A stretch of DNA of 64,000 bases from NCBI RefSeq assembly GCF_000346485.2, contig NZ_KQ976354.1, positions 186,001-250,000 on the forward strand, given 5' to 3'. Positions within the stretch are counted from its first letter, which is position 1, and each line of letters starts with the position of its first letter. This stretch comes from Scytonema hofmannii PCC 7110 (lineage in GTDB: Bacteria > Cyanobacteriota > Cyanobacteriia > Cyanobacteriales > Nostocaceae). The notes under the pieces are model-generated. The model was not told where the DNA came from. It searched no databases and was given only the letters and a program-made list of their open reading frames with translations. Both the position numbers and the translations under genes were made by a program. Below are positions 53,515 to 61,651 of this stretch, piece by piece.

Positions 53515-53545
53515 AAATGCTAAGTTTGACATTGTTGATACGAAA

Positions 53546-53580
53546 GTTTCCATTAGTTCAACTTCCGAAGAAGTTCAAAG
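53546..53580 (-). CRISPR. Solitary eleventh CRISPR repeat beyond the transposon
   Basis: 35 bp, identical to the ten array repeats except for one base (attagttca instead of attagttcg). The change lets the internal hairpin gain one base pair (AACTTC-TTCG-GAAGTT). It lies between the 31-nt spacer remnant and the leader. On the minus strand it is the first, leader-proximal repeat of the original array. Confidence 0.93.
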
Positions 53581-53611
53581 GCTAGACTTTTGAAAGGCTT
53601 GCCCTGACTGA

Positions 53612-53641
53612 ATTGTACACCCCATTATCTGAGGGGGTCAA
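53612..53641 (-). promoter_or_regulatory. Probable leader promoter of the CRISPR array
   Basis: On the minus strand TTGACC (53636-53641) and TACAAT (53612-53617), separated by 18 bp, form a good sigma70-type promoter. It is directed into the first repeat, about 30 bp away. It supports minus-strand transcription of the array. The transposon lies between it and the other ten repeats. Confidence 0.68.
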
Positions 53642-53772
53642 GTTTTCCCCAAAATTATTAATAATTCTTCTCAATAAACTCATAACCAACCACCTTCAAA
53701 CCCTTATCCAGTAAGTTACCTGAGGGGGTCAACGAAAGAATGAAGGTTTCAGCCATTGCTTGACCCCCTCAG
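53628..53772. repeat. Three CTGAGGGGGTCAA copies in the leader
   Basis: The 13-bp word ctgagggggtcaa is found at 53629-53641 and 53720-53732 on the plus strand and as its complement at about 53760-53772. The first copy overlaps the promoter -35 box. Repeated words of this sort in a leader may bind a regulator or adaptation proteins. This is inference. Confidence 0.75.
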
Positions 53773-53855
53773 ATGCTTATCAATAATGGAGAAAATATAA
53801 TGGTAACTTATTAATTAAGAGTGCCATACACTCTTTAAAGGCCACTTTGTATCAA

Positions 53856-54716
53856 TCAACATTTATTCCAAGCATCAGCAACATAAGCCGAATCAACCAC
53901 AGTACCCATTAAATTGACAGGCGTATTCGCTGAAGCATAATATTTAACCTTTCGCGACAGTTCATCAATAGCATTTATTCGTTGCTTCCCAGGTCGAATA
54001 TAAACGACTAAAACAGCTTTATTTGGAAGCGCATTCAAAATTTTTTTAATTTGCTCAGCTACTCTTTCTTCTGTTAAATTAGCAATTTCCACTTCTGATA
54101 ACTTATTTTTTTCTTCATCTAAGATTAACTGATAATTTACTAAATCTAGAACAACAACATCGCCAGATATTTTCAGACGTTTGGAAGCATCTAAAATTTG
54201 TGTGGATTTAAAACCCCTTTCTGCAAGCAGTTGATACTCTTCTGGATAATCATCACTCAGCAATGGTTTGTCTTGTGGAAGAATGTAATTAATATTTATC
54301 CCACCAAGAACCTGTTCTCGGTCTAAAATTCGTTTGAGATTGTCAACTTGTTGTCCGATCGCTTCACCAACCGATATTTGGAGTCGTCGTTCAACTTCCT
54401 CACGAATTAACTGTCGTGCTTCTTTAAGACTTTGATTAAACAAGTAAATGCTAATAGTTCCAGTCACTCCTAAAATGACTCCAAAAACTACAAACGAAAG
54501 ATTAATAGCACCAACAAAACTACCAAAACTATTATTCAGGCGCGTGTTAGCATCTTGTAGAAACTGGATTTGAGTTTTTAGCAGTTCGACATCCGCAGCT
54601 GGTGAGGGTGATGGTTTAGGAGTTGATGCAGGTAGCCCAGGAGTTTGCGCGATGAACAACATCCAAACTTTCCAAAACCAAACTCCAGTTAAATTCAATA
54701 AACTTTGCCAATCCAT
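53856..54716 (-). CDS. Membrane-anchored coiled-coil hypothetical protein
   Basis: About 286 residues, starting at MDWQSLLNLTGVWFWKVWML, chosen for the AGAGGAAG ribosome-type site just upstream; a longer start at 54872 is possible. Pro/Ser linker, a helix (LLKTQIQFLQDANTRLNNSF), a membrane segment (NLSFVVFGVILGVTGTISIY), a coiled coil (LKEARQLIREEVERRLQISV), then a cytoplasmic alpha/beta domain (GDVVVLDLVNYQLILDEEKN, AVLVVYIRPGKQ). The last domain resembles a Rossmann-like or response-regulator-like module, but no family is recognised. It borders the CRISPR leader, divergent from the Rpn-like gene. A role in signalling is only a guess. Confidence 0.65.
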   Translation of the reverse strand: MDWQSLLNLTGVWFWKVWMLFIAQTPGLPASTPKPSPSPAADVELLKTQIQFLQDANTRLNNSFGSFVGAINLSFVVFGVILGVTGTISIYLFNQSLKEARQLIREEVERRLQISVGEAIGQQVDNLKRILDREQVLGGININYILPQDKPLLSDDYPEEYQLLAERGFKSTQILDASKRLKISGDVVVLDLVNYQLILDEEKNKLSEVEIANLTEERVAEQIKKILNALPNKAVLVVYIRPGKQRINAIDELSRKVKYYASANTPVNLMGTVVDSAYVADAWNKC

Positions 54717-54987
54717 ATCTTCCTCTATATCTAGTACTTTTGTCACATCATTGACCGTATATAGTGGTATGATACGCGACAAATAGGGCTGCGATCGCCG
54801 AGCCATAGCACACCAGCGTTCAAGCTCCCAAGCGGGTAGAGTATAGCATTGAGTTAAATATTTGTCACACAATTGGTTCCAAATGAGACCAATTTGCTCT
54901 GAGATGGTCTAAATGTGTGCCATCAAGCCATTTCTATGTAAATCTACATAGAGCAAACCTCTATAAATATGAGGATAAGAGTTCAGT

Positions 54988-55968
54988 ATGAGCAACCCGC
55001 AAACAGAATTTGATAGTCCTTGGAAAGATATCCTACAAATATATTTTGAAGACTTCATGCGCTTCTTTTTCCCCCAAGCTTATGAGGAGGTGGATTGGAC
55101 GCAAGCACCAGAGTTCTTAGACAAAGAACTGCAGCAAGTGATGCGGGATGCAAAACTGGGGCGGCGATTGGCGGATAAACTGGTGAAAATTTACCTGAAA
55201 ACAGGAAAAGAAGTTTGGGTGCTTGTACATATTGAAATTCAAAGTCAAGAAGAAAGCGACTTTGCTCAAAGGATGTTTATCTATAACTACCGCATCTATG
55301 ATTGTTACAAGTGCTCGGTGGCTTCATTGGCGGTTCTAGGAGATGAACGCAGTAATTGGCGACCGAATCAATTTGGATATCAGTTATTTGGTTGTGAAGT
55401 TGGGTTTAAATTTCCGATAGTAAAGTTGTTAGACTATCAATCGAGGTGGTCAGAGCTAGAAGCCAGCCGCAATCCCTTTGCAGTGGTAGTGATGACTCAC
55501 TTAAAAGCAAGACAAACCCGTAATAATCGTACAAAAAGGCTTCAGTCGAAGCTAGAGTTGACTAAACGACTATACGAGTTGGGCTTCAGTCGAGAAGATA
55601 TCATTAACTTATTCAAGTTAATCGATTGGATCATGAGCCTCCCTGAAGAGTTAGAGCAAGAATTTTGGCAGGAATTTCGGAATTTTGAGGAGTCTAAAAG
55701 TATGCCGTATATTACAAGTGTCGAACGACTTGGAATTCAAAAAGGTAAACAGGAGGGACGACAAGAAGGACGACAAGAAGGACTGCAAGAAGGACTACTT
55801 GAAGGTATATCCTTAGGTTTGAAACTCAAATTTGGTGGATCTGGTCAAACTTTATTACCAGAAATTGAAGCCATCGAAGACGTGAATTTATTAAAAGCAA
55901 TTCTCAAAGCTTTGGAATCAGTCTCTACACTAGAGGAGTTGCGTCAAATTTATCAGACTCACAACTGA
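54988..55968 (+). CDS. Rpn-like PD-(D/E)XK nuclease/transposase family protein
   Basis: 326 residues. SPWKDILQIYFEDFMRFFFP starts the cyanobacterial Rpn-type domain; LADKLVKIYLKTGKEVWVLV, followed by HIEIQSQEESDF, holds the E-x-Q element of the PD-(D/E)XK fold. The C-terminal half has a repetitive hinge of G-x-Q-E-G units (KQEGRQEGRQEGLQEGLLEG, near 250-270). The family is abundant in cyanobacteria and linked to recombination-promoting nucleases. It is complete. A decayed relative lies at 61133-61609. Confidence 0.82.
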   Translation: MSNPQTEFDSPWKDILQIYFEDFMRFFFPQAYEEVDWTQAPEFLDKELQQVMRDAKLGRRLADKLVKIYLKTGKEVWVLVHIEIQSQEESDFAQRMFIYNYRIYDCYKCSVASLAVLGDERSNWRPNQFGYQLFGCEVGFKFPIVKLLDYQSRWSELEASRNPFAVVVMTHLKARQTRNNRTKRLQSKLELTKRLYELGFSREDIINLFKLIDWIMSLPEELEQEFWQEFRNFEESKSMPYITSVERLGIQKGKQEGRQEGRQEGLQEGLLEGISLGLKLKFGGSGQTLLPEIEAIEDVNLLKAILKALESVSTLEELRQIYQTHN

Positions 55969-56275
55969 TAGTTGGTAGTACAGAGCGTAGTATGGTGCGA
56001 AGCACAAAGCCTAACGTACCATACAGAAACTACAAATTCAGTCAGTTAATCAGGTCTTGAACGTGAGAATGCGAGCAACTTACAGTCATGACGCTACACG
56101 CACAATGCGATCGGCTGTAAGGAAACCCAACAAATGTCTGTAAATGTTGGGTTTCGTTCCTCAACCCAACCTACGTGTTTTCGTATTTTTAGGCTTAACC
56201 ACAAGTATTGAGTTCCGATCGCATTATGGTGCGAAGCGCAAAACCTAATGCACTATAGAAGAACTACAAATTATA
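55969..56275. repeat. Intergenic region with dispersed repeats
   Basis: 307 bp. Two direct copies of a word (atggtgcgaagcacaaagcc at about 55991 and atggtgcgaagcgcaaaacc at about 56226) flank the dispersed TTGGGTTTCG...CAACCCAA element (56144-56172; other copy at 26081-26111). No gene is seen. Confidence 0.65.
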
Positions 56276-58474
56276 TTAAACGTCTAACAGCGCGTAAGCC
56301 TCGTTAATTAACCGCATTTTCTCTTGAGCCTGTTTTTGCTGTTGTGGCTTATTGACAAACAGATCGGGATGCCATTTTTTCACCAAAGTTCGATACGCCT
56401 GTTTCACTTCAGACTGTGAAGCACCGGCTTGCAAACCCAAAATAGTATAAGCACTCTGAATTTTTTCTTTCTTCGTCTGTGCTGATGGTTGATTTGGTAC
56501 TTTGTTACTTTGAGTCGATCTCTGTTGCTGACTCGCTTGAGAACTAGATGAACCCGTGTTCGCTTTCATCTGTGCTATTTCTTCATCAATTTCCCAAGCA
56601 CGGAATTTTGCTTCTACATCTTTCATATTAGGAGGTGGAGGTGATGGAATTTGGGAAGTATTCCCCTTGTCTCCCTTATCTCCCTGTCCTTTTGTCCCTA
56701 CTTCCTCCTTCACCCCCTTACCTGATTGACGGTACACCGATCGCACGTCTTTAGGTTTAGGCATTTCCGCTTCCACCTTCACCTCAGCAGGAATGGGAAT
56801 TTTCAAAGTTTTTTCTAACTGTTGATACAATTGATATAAACCATTTTGTAGCTGCCATAATTCCTGACGCTTTGGAATCATATCTAAAGGCTCTTGTTCT
56901 TTATTTTCTAAAAAACAAATGACTTTTTCAGATTTTTTATCACAATCACTTAAGATAGATAATCCGCGATCGCTAAGACAAATTAAATAATTATCAACAG
57001 CATCCAAACAAAGTTTAGCTACCTGTTGATGATAAGATTCTTTTGTTGTTTTTTCCCCATCTTGTTGTATTTTCTTATTCACTAAATAAGAAATACTGCC
57101 AACAACAGCAGCGCCTATAGGACCGCCTAACAACCAACCGATACCACCTCCAACTGCTATGGAACCAGGTTCACTCAAACCATCAGAGCTACCTGGCTGA
57201 GAAGGTAAAATGACTTTTGGCTCATCGGGTAAGGGAATGAATAAATCCTCTGGGCGTTCTTCTTGAAAAAATTCGTATGCTTGGTACAGCCATTTCACTA
57301 TATCTTGCTGTAACTCTTTTAAATCCTTTTGAAGATGATCTTTCTCCCAAGTTTTAAAACTATTTTGTGCTAGAGCCACGGCTGCATCCGCTTGATACTT
57401 ATCTTGTAAATTGGATAAAGCCAACCAACCGCGTAACTTAGAGAGACTAACAGAGAAGCCTTGTTTGATGAGTTGTTCTGCACGGATTTTTATATCATGT
57501 TTAGCGTTTTGTTTCTCATCAAATGCTTTGATTTCATTTTGCAAGGGAGTTATTTTAGCTTGTAACGATTGTTGAATTTTGACAGCTATAGATTCAACCC
57601 TTGGTAAACGCACCTTTTGACTATTTTGTTGAAATGTTGACACAATACTTTGCAAAGCAGATTCAAAAGCAACTAAACCGCTACTACTTGCTGCTGCGAC
57701 ATCACCTTTCAGCCTTGCTCTTAACGCAGGTAAAGCATCAACACGATATAAATTGCTAAAACCAGGTGGTAATTCAGATCGAAAACTTTCAGCGACAAAC
57801 CGCAAACGATTTTGGACTTGTTTTTGGTCTTCTGGCTCCAGTAAGTTAATAAAATTAGCAACAAAAATAACTGTTTTAATACCCCGTTCTAATAACCAGT
57901 CCCGCAAGTGTTCTCGCTCGCCTAAAGTCATTAACTTACGAGCATCAAGAAGTTGTACAACTAAATCTGCACCCAAAAGTTGTTGGCGGACTAAATTATC
58001 TTGTTCTTCTCTGTCATTTGTTCCTGGTAAATCCAAGAATTCTACACCAGTGTCTAAAAAGGGGTGAGGACAAAAAACTTCTACAGATGCAACATCGCTT
58101 CGCATCCGCCGGTCATTATCTAAAACGGCAAATTGCTTTAAAACTTCGGTTCCATTACGATAAACTTCTGTCCCATCTGTTAGCATAATCCGAGTTCTGA
58201 GGCTAGTTCCATACCTAACAATAATTGCAGCCCCAGTTGTGGGAATCAAATCTATTGGTAATGCGCGATCGCCCAACATGGCATTGATTAGGGTAGACTT
58301 ACCATGATTAAACGGACCAAAGACTGCAATCCGAAAGTTGGGATGAGTGAGGTGATTGCAGATAGCGATCGTATCTTGATACAGTTGTGATTTAGGATCT
58401 AAATTGAGCAAAGCAGATGCCGATTTTAAAGTATCTGCTAGTTGTTGGTAATCTTCTTGTTGCTGTGGTTGCAT
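56276..58474 (-). CDS. Dynamin-like GTPase fused to a C-terminal J domain
   Basis: 732 residues. GTPase part: G1 FGPFNHGKSTLINAML (about 53-68), a switch I Thr in PTTGAAII and G3 LDLPGTNDREE (about 147-157). A long helical stalk with basic and acidic coiled segments follows, then a Gly-rich hydrophobic hairpin (AVGGGIGWLLGGPIGAAVVG, near 442-461) that may dip into a membrane. A disordered linker leads to a J domain (SAYTILGLQAGASQSEVKQA, then HPD in KKWHPDLF) ending the protein. J domains recruit DnaK/Hsp70. The gene is followed upstream by a second dynamin-like gene, 54 bp away, on the same strand, so the pair forms an operon and may make a heteromeric membrane-remodelling machine. Confidence 0.87.
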   Translation of the reverse strand: MQPQQQEDYQQLADTLKSASALLNLDPKSQLYQDTIAICNHLTHPNFRIAVFGPFNHGKSTLINAMLGDRALPIDLIPTTGAAIIVRYGTSLRTRIMLTDGTEVYRNGTEVLKQFAVLDNDRRMRSDVASVEVFCPHPFLDTGVEFLDLPGTNDREEQDNLVRQQLLGADLVVQLLDARKLMTLGEREHLRDWLLERGIKTVIFVANFINLLEPEDQKQVQNRLRFVAESFRSELPPGFSNLYRVDALPALRARLKGDVAAASSSGLVAFESALQSIVSTFQQNSQKVRLPRVESIAVKIQQSLQAKITPLQNEIKAFDEKQNAKHDIKIRAEQLIKQGFSVSLSKLRGWLALSNLQDKYQADAAVALAQNSFKTWEKDHLQKDLKELQQDIVKWLYQAYEFFQEERPEDLFIPLPDEPKVILPSQPGSSDGLSEPGSIAVGGGIGWLLGGPIGAAVVGSISYLVNKKIQQDGEKTTKESYHQQVAKLCLDAVDNYLICLSDRGLSILSDCDKKSEKVICFLENKEQEPLDMIPKRQELWQLQNGLYQLYQQLEKTLKIPIPAEVKVEAEMPKPKDVRSVYRQSGKGVKEEVGTKGQGDKGDKGNTSQIPSPPPPNMKDVEAKFRAWEIDEEIAQMKANTGSSSSQASQQQRSTQSNKVPNQPSAQTKKEKIQSAYTILGLQAGASQSEVKQAYRTLVKKWHPDLFVNKPQQQKQAQEKMRLINEAYALLDV

Positions 58475-58528
58475 CCTTTTCTTCTCCTCCCCACTCCCTA
58501 CTCCCTACTCCCCACTCCCTATCTAAAG

Positions 58529-60610
58529 CTAACTGTAGTAAGCTAGTAAATTGTTGTAAGCTGACTCAACTGTCTGCAATTGAGTAAAGATGTCTTCTTC
58601 CAACTTTTTCAACCGCTTCAATTCAGTTTCGCGATCAATTTCACGAGTTTCCTTTTGCTTGAGCAAATTATCCAACTCCGATTTCCGGGCGGAGATATCA
58701 TCATTAATGCGCGTGCTGACTTCTTTTTCATAAGAATCAAAGCACTCCTTTACCGCCTTATGAACAGTATGCCATTGCTCTTGGGCGACTTGTGGCAAAT
58801 GCTTCACTAACTCTTTCTTTGCTGTTTTCACTAACTCTTTACGTGCTTGATCTGCTTGTAAAAAGCCAACACCCAAGCCTAGCAAAGCAAATCCAATCGG
58901 TCCGAGGAAAACACCTGTCACTGCTGTAATTATCCCACCAATCCCAATGACAGTGAAGTAGTTTAACAGAATATTTTTCCAGTCAAAACCAGCACCAGCC
59001 ATCGCAACACCCGCTAGGTTACCGCGAGAGAGGGATAACAATCCCATCGCCCACTTCGCCCAACCAGGAGAGTTATCTTCTTCAGCTCTGCTGTTCGTGT
59101 TAACGTTGACTTTTTCTCCAGTCAATTGTTCTGTGATTCTGTCTGTGACTTGATTATAAGATGCACCATACTGTGCTGCACTTCTCGACAGTTGGACAAA
59201 GGCTGTACTGATGTCTTTTTCAGCGGTTAAAGTCCAAGCAGCAGATTTATCGGTGATGTATTGTTCAAAAGCTTTTTGCAGTGCGATATTAAAGGCTTCT
59301 CGCTTCCCACTGCTGAGAAAATCAAACAGATTTAATTCTGGCTGATAGCGGAGGAAATCTGTTTCAAAGGTATTTCCCAAGCCCAAAACATAGTCGCGGA
59401 AAGAATCTGCAACAGCTTTAGATTTTGTGTCACTGGTGTTTCTGATTTCTTGCTGAAATCGATCTCGGATATTTGTGAGTTTTTGGAATTCTGGTTCTAC
59501 AGAGTTAATTCTTGTTCGCAATTGGTTGACATCTTGGTCAAGTAATGGGATTCTTCTTTCAATGGCTTCACGAGTGCGATCGCATGCTTGTCTTGCTAAT
59601 GTTCTGACTTGGCGCAGTTCTGCGATCGCTCTTTCGCGAGTCAGAAAAGTGTTCAGCGAACCCATAAATTCAGGAAAACCAGTTCCCTCCAAAGAAGCCT
59701 GAGGATTTTTCAATCTGCGGCGCAGTGCTTGAATAGAAGAGATTTCAAACACTCGTTCATCATAGATATCGTGACCATCTACGTAACAGTATTCCGATAA
59801 ATTAGCTCGGAAAACTTGTCTCAATCTATCCTCAGCCGATTTTAATTCCTCTTCGTCGTCAGGGTCAATCAAAGATTCCTTCACTTGATCCCAAGCATTA
59901 ATCAGAAAGAAAACGGACAGTCCCCGACCTTTAATATAATTTTCCAGATAGCGCCGTTCCCCAAGCGTGCAAGGTTGCGATGCTCTCATAACAAACAAGA
60001 TAGCATGACAGTTATTAACGTAACCCAACGATAATTCGTTTCTTGCTTCTGTATCATTTAATCCTGGGCTGTCAACAATTTCAATCCCCTTGGATAATAG
60101 AGGTAAAGGGTACTCAACCACTGCATAATCAACATCTGGAAAAGCTTGTTTTTTCTCTTGCTCTAGTTTTTTTGCTTCTTGCGGGTCGATAGTATATTTA
60201 AACTTAAAATTTTGAAAATCCAATTGCTGCGGGCTTTTGCCATCATTATAGTGGACAGTGACTTTTTTTTCCGAGCCGTAGCGTAAAACTGTTAAAACTG
60301 CTGTACAGGGATTCACATCACTTGGTAACAAATTCTCACCAAGTAAGGCATTCAGCAAAGTACTTTTACCCCGTTTCATATCTCCGAGAACGAGTAGGCG
60401 AAAGACACCAGTACGGAGGTTTTTACTAGCGACTTTAATATCTTCAATATCGCGTTCTAAACTCAGTTTTCCGGATGTTGTGTCTCCAGCAACTTCCGCT
60501 TTATCAATGGTGTCAGCTATTTTATTTAAAGCAACAGCCACCTCAGAGCGAACTTGTACAACACGCTCTAAGTCATTGAGAAATCTATCAGTTCCTGCTT
60601 GAGTTACCAT
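58529..60610 (-). CDS. Bacterial dynamin-like GTPase
   Basis: 693 residues. G1 VLGDMKRGKSTLLNALLG (about 71-88), NPCTAVLTVL (switch I Thr), G3 IVDSPGLNDTEARNE (about 172-186) and a G4-like FLINAWDQVKE. A helical stalk surrounds a hydrophobic hairpin (LNYFTVIGIGGIITAVTGVF then LGPIGFALLGLGVGFL, near 560-600), the membrane paddle of bacterial dynamin-like proteins such as Nostoc BDLP. The C-terminal coiled coil ends at residue 693. It starts 2 bp downstream of the small protein gene at 60613. It may remodel or protect membranes; dynamin-like pairs have also been linked to phage tolerance in other bacteria. Confidence 0.9.
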   Translation of the reverse strand: MVTQAGTDRFLNDLERVVQVRSEVAVALNKIADTIDKAEVAGDTTSGKLSLERDIEDIKVASKNLRTGVFRLLVLGDMKRGKSTLLNALLGENLLPSDVNPCTAVLTVLRYGSEKKVTVHYNDGKSPQQLDFQNFKFKYTIDPQEAKKLEQEKKQAFPDVDYAVVEYPLPLLSKGIEIVDSPGLNDTEARNELSLGYVNNCHAILFVMRASQPCTLGERRYLENYIKGRGLSVFFLINAWDQVKESLIDPDDEEELKSAEDRLRQVFRANLSEYCYVDGHDIYDERVFEISSIQALRRRLKNPQASLEGTGFPEFMGSLNTFLTRERAIAELRQVRTLARQACDRTREAIERRIPLLDQDVNQLRTRINSVEPEFQKLTNIRDRFQQEIRNTSDTKSKAVADSFRDYVLGLGNTFETDFLRYQPELNLFDFLSSGKREAFNIALQKAFEQYITDKSAAWTLTAEKDISTAFVQLSRSAAQYGASYNQVTDRITEQLTGEKVNVNTNSRAEEDNSPGWAKWAMGLLSLSRGNLAGVAMAGAGFDWKNILLNYFTVIGIGGIITAVTGVFLGPIGFALLGLGVGFLQADQARKELVKTAKKELVKHLPQVAQEQWHTVHKAVKECFDSYEKEVSTRINDDISARKSELDNLLKQKETREIDRETELKRLKKLEEDIFTQLQTVESAYNNLLAYYS

Positions 60611-60612
60611 AT

Positions 60613-60951
60613 TTATTTTTTCCTAAAAATATTTTTACTTGTTGGGTCAAAAAAGAGTTTATAAGCAACAAACCCTAGCAATCCAATGATGACAACGCCT
60701 GCTAAAGCTGATGCTACTTTAACAGCAACAATTGCTATAACTCCAAGAGCAAATAATTTCGCTCCTAGAATAGCTTTTTTTTGCCACAGTTTTTCAGATG
60801 TTTCAGGCTGATGCTTTACGGTTTGATAAACCTTGGCATTGTCAGCATTGATTTGATTTTCTAACTCACGCAGTCTCAGTTCAGTCTCTTTTTCCCGAAG
60901 TTGACGCTCAACTCGTTCTAAGTCTTTATACTTATCATCTGGAGATTTCAC
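60613..60951 (-). CDS. Small coiled-coil membrane protein of the dynamin operon
   Basis: 112 residues. The N-terminal half is a highly charged helix (DLERVERQLREKETELRLRE); the C-terminal half has a long hydrophobic stretch (ALGVIAIVAVKVASALAGVV and onward to VIIGLLGFVAYKLF) and a basic end (KNIFRKK). It is the first gene of the three-gene dynamin operon, with 2 bp to the next gene. It probably anchors or recruits the GTPases at the membrane. No named family was recognised. Confidence 0.72.
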   Translation of the reverse strand: MKSPDDKYKDLERVERQLREKETELRLRELENQINADNAKVYQTVKHQPETSEKLWQKKAILGAKLFALGVIAIVAVKVASALAGVVIIGLLGFVAYKLFFDPTSKNIFRKK

Positions 60952-61074
60952 CCTTGTTTACTCCAATCAATTAGGATAATATCAGCACTAAAAAAGGATT
61001 ATAAGTAAAATAGCCTACATTTATTTAAAATAACACCAGTGTAAGTACGGATTTAATGGTCATTAAATTCCATA

Positions 61075-61109
61075 AGATCCCCGACTTCTTCAAGAAGTCG
61101 GGGATCTTG
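61075..61109. repeat. Hairpin repeat, 17-bp perfect arms
   Basis: AAGATCCCCGACTTCTT, one base, then its exact complement. A dispersed cyanobacterial repeat able to form a strong stem. It lies between the dynamin operon promoter side and the decayed Rpn-like gene and may end transcription of the latter. Confidence 0.8.
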
Positions 61110-61132
61110 CAGAGCGTCAAATCTTGGACTGA

Positions 61133-61609
61133 TTACTGTTCACTGTTCACAAATCTTGCTAACAGATCTTCACGGGATAAATTAGGTAACTGTAACAACA
61201 AAGCTGCATACTCTTGTGAAGGTAAATCAGCGATTGGTTGAATCGCTGCTGCTAATTCTTCATCTACAGTTCCAAATCGCATTCTCAATCAAGAATCTAA
61301 AGTATCTATTGTACGGCGACGTTCTGCTTGAACCCCTTGTTCTCTGGCTTCTGCAAGTCTTTGTTCGTAAACTGGTGATAACTGCATAATTAAATCCCGC
61401 TCCTCTGGGTCTAAATCTTGTTTCAGTTCTAATGTACTTTTGAGATTACTTAACAAATCCATCAATACTTCCCGTACGGGATGATCTTCTGGTAACGCTT
61501 GCAATTCTTGGATAGCTTGTTGCTGTACTCTTCCTTTTCCCAGTATCCTCAACCATAATGTTTTTTCTGTCGGTGGTAACTGATGTATTGCAACGATTGC
61601 TACTAAAGT
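61133..61609 (-). pseudogene. Decayed Rpn-like protein, C-terminal part with in-frame stop
   Basis: The minus-strand frame reads LVAIVAIHQLPPTEKTLWLR, then ILGKGRVQQQAIQELQALPE, and ends ...RRTIDTLDS at a TGA (61289-61291). The same frame resumes as RMRFGTVDEELAAAIQPIAD to LSREDLLARF and stops at 61133. The word order is that of the C-terminal half of a cyanobacterial Rpn/PD-(D/E)XK protein. The catalytic N-terminal half is missing, and one nonsense codon splits the rest. Confidence 0.72.
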
Positions 61610-61651
61610 TTATCCGTGTATCTACTGTTATTTAGACAAATATGGTTATGA

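Noticed and set aside
61056-61241. Plus-strand 61-residue frame
   Set aside because: It starts in the 17-bp-arm hairpin repeat and lies antisense to the decayed Rpn-like gene.
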